Shown: positions 42,221 through 57,900, numbered from the stretch's first letter. The stretch: 64,000 nt of DNA from Hedera helix (GCA_947179155.2 OX359266.1:19988598-20052597), one strand, 5' to 3'. The notes: generated by a model from the sequence alone, not told the origin. Program-made: numbers and translations.

Positions 42221-43960
42221 GTTAATGTCCCGTTAAGGAGTGATGATGGAGTAGGGACTAGTGACCCGAATGAAACCAACGAGAGTATCCATTTGGATCT
42301 TAACTGATTTCTTAATAACTGTTTTCTTTTAAAATAATGTGTTTTACGTGTAATGTTGATTTAATGTTTGTCTTTTCAAAATCTTATGTACTACATACGT
42401 CGTTTTCTTATGAATAAATTTATGTCTTCTTTATAATTATGTATCTCATTTGTGATGTTGGTATATAAACAGACTAACCAAAATGGATATGGGTGATACA
42501 TGTCTGGCAGACTATGGAACAACCCACATAATCTTACGAAGTGAAAAATATTTTTCACATTTAACTAAAGCTGAAGGAAACGTCAGAACAATTTATGGAG
42601 AATCAAACTTAATCGAAGGTTATGGAAAATCTAGTTTCATGTTACCAAATGAAACATAATTTTTCATTAAAAATGCCTTATATTCCAATAAATTTAGAAG
42701 AAACTTGCTCAGTTTTAGATATATCTGACTTAGTGGTTTTCATGTAGAAACCACAAGTGAAAATAATAAAGAATACCTCTCATCACCACCACTATTTTTG
42801 GCTATAAGAAGATTTTAGAAAAACGTCCTTCTATTTCATCTGGGTTTTTTATATGTCATGAACATAAGGGCTATTTAGTCTCACTTTGTTATGGTTTCAA
42901 AGGTTGTAGACCCAAAGTCTTTTATGCTCTAGCATGAGCAACCAAGTCATCCATGCACCTTTATGATGCGTTATATTATAGAAAATTTTACTGGACATCG
43001 TTTTAAAAATCATAAGGTTTTTCCTAATAGTTATTTTCTTTGTTTTGCTTTTTTTTTAGGAAAATTAATTGTTTGATCATCTCCAACAAAAGTTCATTTA
43101 AAAACTATAAAGTTTTTAAAAAGAATTCAAGGAGATATTTGTAGACTCATTCATCCATCATCTCAGTGTTTAGATATTTTATGATTTTAATAGATACTTC
43201 AACTAGATAGTCTCATATATGCCTACTCTCTTCTAGAAATGTCACTTTATAAAACTCCTTGCTCAAGTAATCAAATTAAGAGCTCAATTCCTATACCACC
43301 ACATTAAGTCAATTCGACTGGATAATGCAGTAGAATTTTCCTTAAAAATATATGATGATTATTGCATGACAATTGGAATCCCTGTCAAACATCTTGTACC
43401 TCATGTGCATCTACAAAATAATTTAGCTGAATCTTTAATAAAAAAGACTTTAACTTATTGCAAACCCATTAATTTTGAGAGCTAAGCTACCCAATTCGAT
43501 TTGGGGGCATGCAATTCTTCACGTTGCATCTATTATTATAGTCAGACCAACTACTTACCATAAATTCTCTTTACTACTTACCATAAACTCTCCCCATTAC
43601 AGTTAGTTATTGGTCAAATACCTAACACATCACACTGTAGAGTTTTTTAGAGTACTATATATGTCCTGATTACACCTCCACAAAGGTCAAAGATGCCCAA
43701 CGTAGAGCAAGGATTGATATTGGTTTTGATTCTTCATCTATTATTAGGTATCTTGAGCCTCTAGCTGGAGATTTTTTATTACACGATATGTAGATTGTCA
43801 TTTTGATGAATTTGTTTCAAACCATTAGGGAAGGAAAACCTCTTAATAAGGACAATTAAAAATATCATGAAATGCATTAAGATTAAATTCACTTGATGCT
43901 TATACTGGCCAATGCAAACATGAGGTTTAAAGATCATTCATTTATAGAATATTGTCAATA
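42221..43960 (+). pseudogene. Copia gag end, protease and integrase remnants
   Basis: Highly decayed continuation of the copia element. Recognisable pieces: DDGVGTSDPNETNESIHLDL (42246-42304); protease-type DTCLADYGTTHIILRSEKYF (about 42496-42555) with IEGYGKSSFMLPNET; integrase pieces FRYFMILIDTST (about 43168-43203), RLDNAVEFS (about 43313-43340), GIPVKHLVPHVHLQNNLAESL and EQGLILVLI-type sequence near 43700. Many stops and frameshifts. The integrase D at LDN and the E region are visible, but the frame is not. It matches the copia family whose LTRs enclose it. Confidence 0.75.
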
Positions 43961-43962
43961 AA

Positions 43963-44210
43963 ATGCTAGATGCATGTAATGACACTAGACAAACAATAAA
44001 ATTACATATACCAGCAATAAATGCTCCAACAAAGGTAGACGTACCCATTCACAATTCAGTTCCAGAAGAATTGGCAAATGCTCCAATAGAAAGATTGGAA
44101 ACTTGTCTCACAGATGTTATGACAACATATTTATACAAATCACTTGACAATGAAATTTATATGAGAATTCTTGAAGGATTGAAATTGGCTGAGTCAAATA
44201 ATTAGCATCA
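43963..44210 (+). pseudogene. Copia RT N-terminal remnant with internal deletion
   Basis: A frame of 80 codons. HIPAINAPTKVDVP matches the linker just before RT, while YMRILEGLKLAESNN matches a point inside RT ('iYMkiPeGf'). The intervening fingers region (the KWV...ARLVAQG segment) is absent, so an internal deletion of several hundred bases has occurred between about 44110 and 44135. Confidence 0.65.
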
Positions 44211-45390
44211 CTTATATTCAATAAATTACAATAATCATTGTATGGGTTAAAGCAATCAGGTCTAATGTGGTACAATCGGCTCAGTGAATATTTGGTAAAT
44301 GATAGGTACACAAATAATTAAGTGTGTCCATGCATTTTTATTAAAAGATCACAAAATGGTTTTGCTATTTTGTTGTATATATGGATGATTTGAATCTTGT
44401 AGGTACAACTAAAGAATTTATGAAAATAGGTACATACCTAATGAATAAATTTAAAATGAAAGATCTTGGAAGAACCACATTTTGTCTAGGGATACAGGTG
44501 GAATACTTATCATTTGGAATTTTTTTCCACCAATCCACTTACACACAAAAAGTGCTCAATCGTTTTTATATGGATAAAACACATCCTTTGAGTACTCCAA
44601 TGGTTATTCGATCCTTTAAGACTGATAAAGATCATTTTTTACGTCAAAAAAATGGAGAAGAGATTCTTGGGTGTAAAATTCCTTATCTTAGTGCAATTGG
44701 TGTGCTTATATATCTTGCAAATTATGCTAGACCTAATATTACATTTGTAGTAAATTTGTTAGCGAGATATAGCTATGCACGTACTAGAAGACATTGGAAT
44801 AGGATAAAACACTTATTGAGATATCTTCATGGAAGCAAGGACCTATGGTTATTTTATCCAAGAGGTTCAACATCACAGTTGATAGGATATGCAGATGCAG
44901 GATACTTATCAGACCCACATAAGGCCAAATCACAAACTGGTTATTTTTTTTACATACTGTGATGCAGCCTTAGAGATCCACAAAATAAACCATGACAACT
45001 ACTTCTTCAAATCACTTCAAGAGTCTTGCAATTCATGAAATAAGTAAAGAATGTGTCTGGTTACGGTCAATAATTCAGTATATCCAAGAATGATGCGATC
45101 TTCCATTAATCAAAGATATCCCTACAGTTATATATGAAGATAATGTTGCATGTATCACCTAACTTAGAGGGGAATATATTAAAGGACATTTTACCAAAAT
45201 TCTTTTATACCCACGAACTACAAAAGAATGGTGATATTGATTTGAAGTAGATTCGTTCTTGCGACAACTTAGCTGACTTATTCATAAAATCGCTACCAAA
45301 TGCTACATTTAAGAAACTGCGACACAAGATTGGGATGCGCAAACTTAAGGATTTATTGCATTTAGTCACCATGAATAATGATTCGGTTTG
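44211..45390 (+). pseudogene. Copia RT (palm) and RNase H remnant
   Basis: The catalytic YMDDLNLVGT (44374-44404) survives, followed by NKFKMKDLGRTTFCLGIQVEY (44443-44505), YTQKVLNRFYMDKTHPLSTPM, IPYLSAIGVLIYLANYARPNI, RRHWNRIKHLLRYLHGSKDL (44791-44850) and GYADAGYLSDPHKAKSQTGYFF (44885-44950). RNase H continues in other frames: IYEDNVACIT (about 45132-45161), IKGHFTKI, DNLADLFIK (about 45264-45290), and QDWDAQT, which corresponds to the conserved KIGMR.L end. One 193-codon stretch is open, but the whole is broken. Confidence 0.88.
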
Positions 45391-45601
45391 AGGGAAAGAT
45401 TGTACTCTTTTTTCTTCGTCAAGCTTTTTATCCCATTGGATTTTTCTTGACAAGGTTTTAATAAGGCAGTCATATTAGATTTAGCGTTCATGCAAAAAAT
45501 ATATATTTTATTTTTATTTTTTTCTAAATTTTTTTCCACTAAGTTTTCTTATCAAAAGTTTGATGAGACATAATATTTTGCAATAAATAATCAAAAGATA
45601 G
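45391..45601 (+). other. Copia 3' untranslated region and decayed PPT
   Basis: Includes TTCTTCGTCAAGC and TTTTTCTTGACAAGG, phrases typical of this copia family before its 3' LTR. The purine run before the LTR (CAAAAGATAG) is a degraded PPT. Confidence 0.6.
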
Positions 45602-45894
45602 TGTTGTAACCCGTGAGCTGTTGGATATAGGGGTGATTACCTATACCCCGACTTTTGACCCCTGCCCCTTCTTTCTTTCTTTCTGCTTCTCTTTACCAAG
45701 CATGCGTACAGCTGATAAACAAGGAACTCAATTCCTTGTTTTCTTCCTTCCCCCTCTGCCTATAAATAATAAACGAATGAAGATCATCATAAGGAAAGAG
45801 GAAAATTAAGAGAGAATTTTTTTGTAAAATTTCATTGTGAGAGTATAATAAAAATTAGTGCATTCGATCTTCAATTTGTTTTTGTTTCATAACA
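45602..45894 (+). mobile_element. Copia 3' LTR (293 bp)
   Basis: TGTTGTAACCCG to TTCATAACA, followed by AAATT (45895-45899). It retains the palindrome CAAGGAACTCAATTCCTTG (45720-45738) and the TATA box CTATAAATAA (45760-45769), as in the 5' LTR. Confidence 0.9.
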
Positions 45895-45899
45895 AAATT

Positions 45900-46962
45900 C
45901 TTTTTTTTTTCTTCTTTTTCAAACTCACAAATACAATATAAGTAATTATATTTGGGGAGGGTCAAGACTGGTCTTTGCCTAAAGGTCCTGTTCATTTACG
46001 ACTTATAAGTTAGTAAATTTAACTCATAAATTATTTTTTACTATTTAGTTGTTCGTTTGCGAATTAATTTTTAACATATAAATTGATTTATAAGTTGTCT
46101 TAGACAAATAATAATTTCTTACTTCTAAAAAATAACTTATAAATTATTCTAAATAAATTGATTTGACCAAATGTCTTGACTATTTTAACGTTTATCTTTT
46201 CACAAAGAAAAATTATAAATATAACAAATGTTTACGTTAATTTTTTAATTGTCAACTACGTAGATAAGGATTAATAATAATCTTTTTAGAGAAATGTTTA
46301 ATAAGTGAGTCCTAATTCCTTTTATGTATTGATACATTTCACAGTTATAATTTGACACAAATTTATCACAATGTATAATAAAAAATAAAAAATAAACAAA
46401 TCTATATATCTTCTATATATAAAGTGGGAGCACAAAAGTCTTCTAGTCATCTCTTCTACTCTACGAGTAGGGATGATCCATTAAAGATGATATGGTTACA
46501 CAAACCAATGTTCACTTAGAATAGGTATAACAAAGTGATTCACAAAGAATCAAACAAGTCACTTAGACTTGGTTATAACATATCACTAAGATCTATACAA
46601 TATTAAGAAATAGATGTTGTTTAATGTACTGCTAAATTGTGCTAAATTCTTCTTTAATTGACTTAGCAATAGTTTGTATTTTTCAGGATCGTAGAATAGA
46701 ATTTTGAAGACTTAGACTTTCAACACTTTATTTTTTTATTGATAATTGCCTTCAGCATTTAATCAATGTTCTAAAAAGCAGGCTAGGCGGTGCCTAGGCA
46801 CTAGCCCCCCCCCCCCCCCCCCCCCCCCCCGGCCTCGCCTAGGCCCAAGGAGACAAAAAAATCCCTCTAGGAAATCAAGCGGGGCTAGGCAAGACGTGTG
46901 ATTTAGGCGGCCTTAGGCAGAGAAATTAGGGGCATGGTGAAGAACTTGCAGATTATCGATAG
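45900..46962. other. No gene; AT-rich sequence with a poly-C tract
   Basis: No coding sequence. A T/TC run at 45900-45920; a segment at 45985-46190 with repeated ACTTATAAG-type sequence that resembles a MITE but shows no matching far end; a G/C-rich segment at 46780-46920 with repeated CTAGGCGG-like words around a C26 run (46805-46830). The G/C-rich segment resembles a short 'GCCTAGGC' repeat seen in many plants; its class is unknown to me. Confidence 0.45.
46805..46830. repeat. Poly-C tract (C26)
   Basis: Twenty-six C in a row inside a segment of CTAGGC-type words. Its length is uncertain in any assembly. Confidence 0.9.
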
Positions 46963-47135
46963 TAGGGGTGTAAACGGATACGGATATAGCAGTATCCGTA
47001 TCCGTATCCGAAAAATTAATTCGCTATCTGTATCCGGTATCCGGCGGATTTTAAAAACCATATCCGTATCCGGTATTCGAAAAAATATCCGAATACGGAT
47101 AATATCCATTTTCGTTTATATCCGGATTCGATTAT
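46963..47135 (+). repeat. Left GGATAC-rich arm
   Basis: GGATACGG, GTATCCG and GGATAT words repeat in direct and inverted order (for example ACGGATACGGATAT near 46974 and CCGTATCCGTATCCG near 46993), so the arm is itself hairpin-forming. Confidence 0.7.
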
Positions 47136-47137
47136 GT

Positions 47138-51806
<4,669 letters not shown>

Positions 51807-52023
51807 ATGATAATTGTAAGTTTTGTAGACATGTTTAAATTTTTCTGGATATCTATTTTTAAAAGAAAATTAATTATTATGGCGGTGTGGTGAATTATGA
51901 TAATTATTATGTATGATTGTAAGTTATTTAGGTTGTAAAGCGTCTTTAAGTATTGTAGTATTTTTCGAATTTTAATCTAATTTTTCGTTACGTCGTACCT
52001 TCAGGCACGGACAATTACTAGTA
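51807..52023. other. No gene; AT-rich spacer
   Basis: A unique-looking stretch. CGTTACGTCGTACCTTCAGG at about 51987 recalls a phrase found in chromovirus LTRs, but the match is too short to classify. Confidence 0.35.
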
Positions 52024-53640
52024 CATATTAATAAATAAATGTTAATTTATTTATTTTTAATAAATACAATAATCAATACTCTAAATTACAATTCAAATAA
52101 GTTTTCATTATTTTTAAAATTCAAAATGAATGCTCTACTTATTAATGTTTAGACGTCCATTAATAAATAGATACCTATTTTATATGTTAATTTGAAATAA
52201 TATTGTAGTGCGTATGAATATTTATAATCTATAATTATAACATTTAAATTATATTTATAACACTTGTTAAATGATACATTTTAGATATGTTGTAACACTA
52301 TATATAACTATAATAATGGAAAAAAATAATGAGTTTTAAAGTATAGTTCATTAATGAATGAATGTTAATTTATTTATTTTTAATAAATACAATAATCAAT
52401 GCTCTAAATTATAATTTAAATAATTTTTTATTACTTTTGAAATCCTTAATTCAAAATGAATGCTCTACTTATTAATGTTTAGATGCCCATTAATAAATAG
52501 ATGTTCATTTTATGTGTTAATTTGGAGTAATAATGTAGTGTGTATGAATATTTATAATCTATAATTATAACATTTAAATTATTTTTATAAAACTTGTTAA
52601 ATAATATATTTTAGATATATTGTAACACTATATATAACTAGAATAAGAGGAAAAAATAATGAGTCTTAAAGTATAGTTCATTAATGACTGAATGTTAATT
52701 TATTTATTTTTAATAAATATAATAATCAATGCTCTAAATTATAATTTAAATAAATTTTCATTATTTTTGAAATCTTAAATTCAAAATGAATGCTCTACTT
52801 ATTAATGTTTAGATGCTCATTAATAAGTATATGTTCATTTTATGTGTTAATTTGGAGTAATACTGTAGTGTGTATGAATATTTATAATCTATAATTATAA
52901 CATTTAAATAATATTTATAAAACTTGTTAAATGATATATTTTAGATATATTGTAACACTATATATAACTAGAATAAGAGGAAAAAATAATGAGTTTTAAA
53001 GTATAGTTCATTAATGAATGAATATTAATTTATTTATTTATAATAAATACAATAATCAATGCTCTAAATTATAATTCAAATAAGTTTTCATTATTTTTTA
53101 AATCCTAAATTCAAAAATAAATGCTCTACTTATTAATGTTTTGATATCAATTAATAAGTAGATGCTTATTTTATATGTTAATTTGGAGTAATATTGTAGT
53201 TGTCATATATTTATAATATATAATTATAGCATTTAAATGATATTTATAACACTTGTTAAATGATGTATTTTAGATATATTGTAACACTATATATAACTAG
53301 AATAAAGAGAAAAAATAATAAGTTTTAAAATATAGTTCATTAATGAATGAATGTTAATTTATTTATTTTTAATAAATACAATAACCAATACTCTAAATTA
53401 TAATTCAAATAAATTTTTATTATTTTTAAAATCCTAAATTTTAAAATAAATGCTCTACTTATTAAAGTTTGATGTCTATTAATAAGTTGATGTCTGTTTT
53501 ATATGTTTAGAGCAATATTGTAGTGTGTATAAATATTTATAATCTATAATTATAACATTTAAATGATATTTATAACACTTGTTAAATGATCCAAAAGTTA
53601 TATTATAACACTTGTTAAATGATACATTTGAGATATTTTA
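52024..53640. repeat. ~329-bp tandem repeat, five copies
   Basis: The anchor AATGTTAATTTATTTATTTT recurs near 52038, 52361, 52690, 53020 (variant AATATTAATT) and 53349, spacing 323 to 330 bp, and the rest of each unit (for example TGCTCTACTTATTAATG; TGTAACACTATATATAACTA) recurs in step. The last copy is partial and carries an extra short duplication near 53590. Very AT-rich, non-coding, satellite-like. Confidence 0.9.
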
Positions 53641-53844
53641 ACGTTATAATAATAGAAATTCCTTAACTATACTTAAATCAATTTATTAATATTATAATAA
53701 AGGTGTTATTTTCTACTTTTTAGAAGTGAAATGACATATTTTAAAAATAATTTTCGTATGATAGTGAAAACTAATTATTATGTTAGGAAAACCACTTAAA
53801 ACTTAAAAGAAATTATTTTGCTTATTTTATATATATATATAAGT
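53641..53844. other. No gene; AT-rich spacer
   Basis: Links the tandem repeat to the right arm. A short (AT)n run lies at about 53829-53840. Nothing recognisable. Confidence 0.4.
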
Positions 53845-54095
53845 TATTCGGATACGAATTCCGGCTACGGATCCGAATTCGAATTTCAGATTCCGAATAT
53901 CCGCCGGATATATTTACGGACGGATGTTAAACGAATACAAATACACCTATATCCGTATTCGTATCCGTTTATTTGCGAATACATTTAAACCGAATACGGA
54001 TATATCCATTTTTTTCCGAATACGAATAATATCCGTTTTTTTCTAAATACGAATGCGAACGAATACGAATTTTCCGGTTACCATTTACAGCCCTA
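53845..54095 (-). repeat. Right GGATAC-rich arm
   Basis: Repeated GAATACG, CGGATAC and ATATCCG words ending CCATTTACAGCCCTA, the inverted counterpart of the left end. Internal palindromic words (CGAATTCG; ATATCCGCCGGATAT at 53898-53912) can form small hairpins. Confidence 0.7.
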
Positions 54096-54199
54096 GTTGC
54101 TGGCAGCTGAATCCTTTGTCCCACTACCGGTTATTAATTCAACAGTTAGCTTGTTTGTGTTTGTGAATCATGCATGGGCGTATGGCGGTATTACCAATC

Positions 54200-55200
54200 A
54201 GCAAGTGCATTAAAAAATTAATATTATATTTAATGATCCAATAGCACTTTGAAATAGGAATTAAAATTAGAATTTTTATTTATTAATTTATTTTAATTTG
54301 TAATTTAATTTCTATTAGAATTAGGATAATTATATACTCTATAAATAGAGGACTTGAGACACAATTAGGAGATTCTCTTGTACATAATTCTTATTCTTCT
54401 TTTATTATGAGTAGCTAAGTTTTTGTTCTTGATTTAAATTAACGGAAACTTTCAAAAGTTATGCATTGTGAGATCTAATTGGTTTTAATTGTTCAATTTA
54501 TATTTTAAGTACTGAATATTTTTCTTTGTTTAGTTTTATGATTGATTCGTTTGATTACTATGATGCATATTACTTTATTATTCATTGAAATATACTGCTA
54601 AATTAAATATCAAATCCGTAATTATTTAGTCGCTTTAATTTGTGTGGCAACTAAGATTAATAATTATTTTGCAGATCAAAATATTATTATTTCTTAGAAA
54701 GAATAATCATCTAAATTAAATACAATCGCTTGTGCTTGTGTTGTTTAATTCAACGATTTTTCTAATTATTAAAGCTGCTACTAGGTCAAATCTTTAGCGC
54801 TTGTTTGAGGTTATTTAGTAGTAAGAGTTATTTAAATCGACTGTTTCTACTTCACTAAAATTAAAGGGAGATAAAAAAATTATTCGAATGGTAGTAATTA
54901 TTCCACGATGAATATTTAAAATATTAATTGATTTATACTTGAATAAATGATCAGTGTCAATTTTTTATGGTGGATGTTAACTTAAATCAAAGTTTATTCT
55001 TTTTATTTATCTCACTAAATTACTTACAAATTTTTTATTTTATTATATTTATTTCTTTTAATTCAAAAACTCCCTAATTTTGGTTTACATTGTATAAAAT
55101 TAAATTAATCATTATATGTGGGATCGACTCTTATTTACACTATTACATTAACATTTTTTAAAATAAGATTTTATTTTTGGTAACGTGTGACAACACACCA
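54200..55200 (+). mobile_element. Family D LTR, plus strand, 5'-truncated
   Basis: Parallels 7440-8362: TATA box CTATAAATAG (54339-54348), TATTATGAGTAG, GTGAGATCTAATT, AATCTTTAGCGCTTG and GGGATCGACTCTTA, ending ACAACACACCA at 55200. The CpG-rich U3 module is missing, so the 5' part is truncated; the exact start (about 54200) is uncertain. It is directly followed by a primer-binding site, so this is a true 5' LTR rather than a solo LTR. Confidence 0.8.
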
Positions 55201-55205
55201 AATTT

Positions 55206-55235
55206 TGGCGTCGTTGCTGGGAATCGAACTCGGGT
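55206..55235 (+). promoter_or_regulatory. Primer-binding site, tRNA-Asp type, ~30 bp
   Basis: TGGCGTCGTTGCTGGGAATC followed by GAACTCGGGT. This matches the complement of the tRNA-Asp 3' end (acceptor stem and T arm) over about 30 bases with a few transitions. Primer sites are usually ~12-18 bases, so this is unusually long. Confidence 0.75.
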
Positions 55236-55258
55236 CTACCGGTAACAATGCCAAAATT
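55236..55258 (-). promoter_or_regulatory. Opposing primer-binding site remnant
   Basis: On the minus strand AATTTTGGCATTGTTACC, a diverged and shorter copy of the same tRNA-Asp-type site, belonging to the inverted LTR that starts at 55259. It forms a near-palindrome with 55195-55215. Confidence 0.65.
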
Positions 55259-56047
55259 TGGTGTTCTATCACAGACACCCAAAAATAAAAATTTATTTTA
55301 GTAAATAAATATGTAGTAGTGCATGTGACGCCCCCAAATCCGGGTCCCTTGAACCTCGGGTTCGGTGCTCACTATTCATCACTTAACAAACATTCATAAA
55401 TTAAAACTTCAATAACTCGCGGAAAACATACATAATTTCATTACAAAACGTACCTTCAATCCCAGGTTCCACTAACCTTAATACATCATCGTTACCTTAT
55501 AATACAAAAGGTTTACACAAATAGTACGAACTAACTACGTCTACTCGTTCATCTGTCCTTTGCCGTGATACACCTTAGATAATTCGGCTTAACTGAAAAT
55601 AGTTCATGATATAGCAAGGGTGAGCAACTACTTTGCCCAGCAAGTTTAAATAAGAAATGATATATCATGAATGAAAAAGATTTATCTTCGAGAGTTTCAA
55701 CAATAAATAACAATTGTGAAATAACAAGAATCAATGTTCAACAAAAGAATGGATTGACTCTTTACTGCTGAGTGGTCGCAAAGGACCCTGAACTACTACT
55801 AAAGTAGAACAGACATACAATGTCTGACACCTTGTTAAAAATAACGGGACACTCGAGGGGATCAGTCCTCTCATGTCCTATGTATATGCATAACATTTAG
55901 ATTTCTTGCGCGCATTCGGTTTCCCGACAAATAAAAATCCCCTTTAACTAGGGTTGTTCTTTCTCAGTCTTACTGTAAGAATCCGCACCAGCCAATGGTT
56001 TGGATAAGCTTTCATAATATTCAATTAGATGAATTTAAACATGCATT

Positions 56048-56074
56048 TGTCTAGCCGAAACAATTACCTTAGAC
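56048..56074 (-). promoter_or_regulatory. GTCTAGC...TAGAC stem-loop (family E copy)
   Basis: TGTCTAGCCGAAAC.. ACCTTAGACA forms an imperfect stem. The 62248 copy (63003-63028) pairs better (TGTCTAGCT with AGCTTAGACA). The same stem-loop occurs in the internal regions of elements A and B. Confidence 0.55.
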
Positions 56075-56519
56075 ATTCTTAAACAGTTCGTAAATTACTG
56101 AACTATAACATTTGCAAAGGCACTATGTGCGAATACAATAACCAATAATGAGGTGGAATAATTTTTAGATAATTAATCCACTTTAAGTTCTGTCAAATAA
56201 CTACGAGTGTAGAATTTGCTCAACAATAATTTGAATAGCTCAATGTACATAAAGTTGAAGGAAACTTGCAACAATAAATACAAGTTAGGGTTAAGAAGAA
56301 CTTGCCTGTTCCGCTGACTACTGCTATTCAACTTAAAAATACTTCCTTTGGGTGACCTAATATTCAATAACATTGATCCTCCAATTAGCATAACACATAT
56401 AGGTTTATTTAACATTAATAACCTTAACAAACATATCTTAAATCATCTATCACTTAATCATAACCTTAAAACTCTTAATAATATTATCAATTCCCTTGAT
56501 AATATTTCAACTCACATAA

Positions 56520-57640
56520 CCATCACTTCATTGCTTTATAATATTATCTCATTTGATAATATATAAATACAACATATAATATTATTAATCGTATAATAAT
56601 ATTTTAACCATTTATTATTTCAATAATAAATCACTTAACTCCTTAATATTATTAACCATCTAATAATTCTCTTAACCTCTTTATTATCTCAAACACTTAT
56701 TAACATTATTAATAATTAAATAATGCTTTACACTATCCCCAATGATATTAATCATCAAACAACATCTTAATCATAAATATTATTAACCATTTAATAATAT
56801 TTTACCCTCTTAATAATATTATTAATCATTTAATAATATCTTTATCCTTAGTTAATATTATTAATCATTTAATAATATTTCAATCATATGTTAACATTAT
56901 TAATAATGTCTTACTCTTCAGATAATATTATTCATCAAATAATATCTTCAATAACTTCTAAATATTATTATCCATTTAATAATATTTTACACTCAAAATA
57001 ATATCATTTAATACTATTTTCTTCTCTCATTAATATTATTAACCATTTAATAATATTCTATTCTCTTCTTAATATTATTAGTCATTTAATAATATTTTAA
57101 TTATTTATTAATATTATTAATCATTTAATAATATTTTAATCTCTTATTAATATTATTAATCATTTAATAATATTTTACACTCAAAATAATATTATTAATC
57201 ATTTAATAATATTTTAATCATTTGTTAATATTATTAACCATTTAATAATATTATCCTCTCTTATTAATATTATTAACCATGTAATAATATTTTATTCACA
57301 TACCAATATTATTAACCATTTAATAATATTTTACTCATTTCTTAATATTTCATAATATTCTACTATCTTACTAATATTATTAACCCTTTAATAATACTTT
57401 AAATTCTTAACTAATATTATTAATTATTCAATAATATTTTAATCACTTATTAATATTATTAATTATTTAATAATATTTTAACCACTTATTAATATTATTA
57501 ATCCTTTAATAATATTTTAATTACCTATTAATATTATTAACCATGTAATAATATTTTAATCATTTACAAATGTTATTAATCATTTAACAACCTTTTAATC
57601 ACATATTAATATTATTCAACATTCAATAATATTTTAATAC
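56520..57640. repeat. Hairpin minisatellite array (~25 units of 36-42 bp)
   Basis: Each unit has AATATTATTAA, a 4-base loop (mostly TCAT or CCAT), and TTAATAATATT: an 11-bp perfect stem. Units are joined by 10-16 variable bases. Regular from about 56640 to 57640, looser before. The family E copy at 62248 has the same array from about 63480 to the window end. It lies inside the LTR upstream part. Confidence 0.9.
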
Positions 57641-57794
57641 CCTTCAAATAATACCAATAGTTAACTTTTTAATTGTGTTAACCTTAGTCTTTATTTTAAA
57701 CATTTAGCTACCAATTTGTCTCTTATAGACTCTAAATATATTGGTTTATTATTTAAACACATTCATTTTACACTTATTTTAACTTAAATTTTCA

Positions 57795-57900
57795 CAAAAA
57801 ACCCGACCCGGACCGGCCCGACCCGACCCGACCCGGACCAAGTCTGCCCTCAGAGACAGCCGGTTCAAGCGCCTAGGCGCTTGGTAGGCGCTCGGCCAAT
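57795..57900 (-). repeat. CCCGA-repeat GC island in the family E LTR
   Basis: Short tandem CCCGACCCGACCCG-type repeats (57800-57838) followed by a GCGCCTAGGCGC palindrome (57870-57881), an abrupt GC island in an AT-rich LTR. The small frame on the minus strand (57779-57973) is a translation of it and not a gene. Confidence 0.75.

Larger units (their letters stand above)
12667..45894 (+). mobile_element. Ty1/copia element, 33 kb with nested insertions, TSD AAATT
   Basis: Two related short LTRs (12667-12974 and 45602-45894) lie in the same orientation, start TGTTG(C/T)AACCC, end ATAACA, and are flanked by identical AAATT at 12662-12666 and 45895-45899. Gag begins at about 13690 and is cut at 13862. 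Pol remnants resume at 42221 and run to the 3' LTR. Everything from 13863 to 42220 is a later insertion. The matching outer duplications show the two halves belong to one insertion event. Part of gag is missing altogether, so a deletion accompanied the nested insertions. Confidence 0.88.

Noticed and set aside
12616..45936. A shared 16-base word (AAACTCACAAATACAA) just outside both ends of the copia element
   Set aside because: It lies about 30 bp outside the perfect AAATT duplication and the sequence between differs, so it is not the target duplication. Probably chance in AT-rich DNA or an older repeat.
45985..46190. MITE with start GGTCCTGTTCATTT
   Set aside because: No matching inverted end or target duplication could be found.
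46405..46440. Helitron 5' end (CTATATATAAAGTGGGAGC)
   Set aside because: A weak resemblance only. No 3' hairpin with CTRR end and no helicase found.
55206..55235. tRNA-Asp gene fragment
   Set aside because: Only the complement of the 3' portion is present, directly after an LTR end, so it is a primer-binding site rather than a tRNA gene.
56520..57640. CRISPR-like array of short palindromic repeats
   Set aside because: Spacers are not unique inserts of constant length, the units themselves drift, the locus is inside a plant LTR, and no cas genes exist. It is a hairpin minisatellite.
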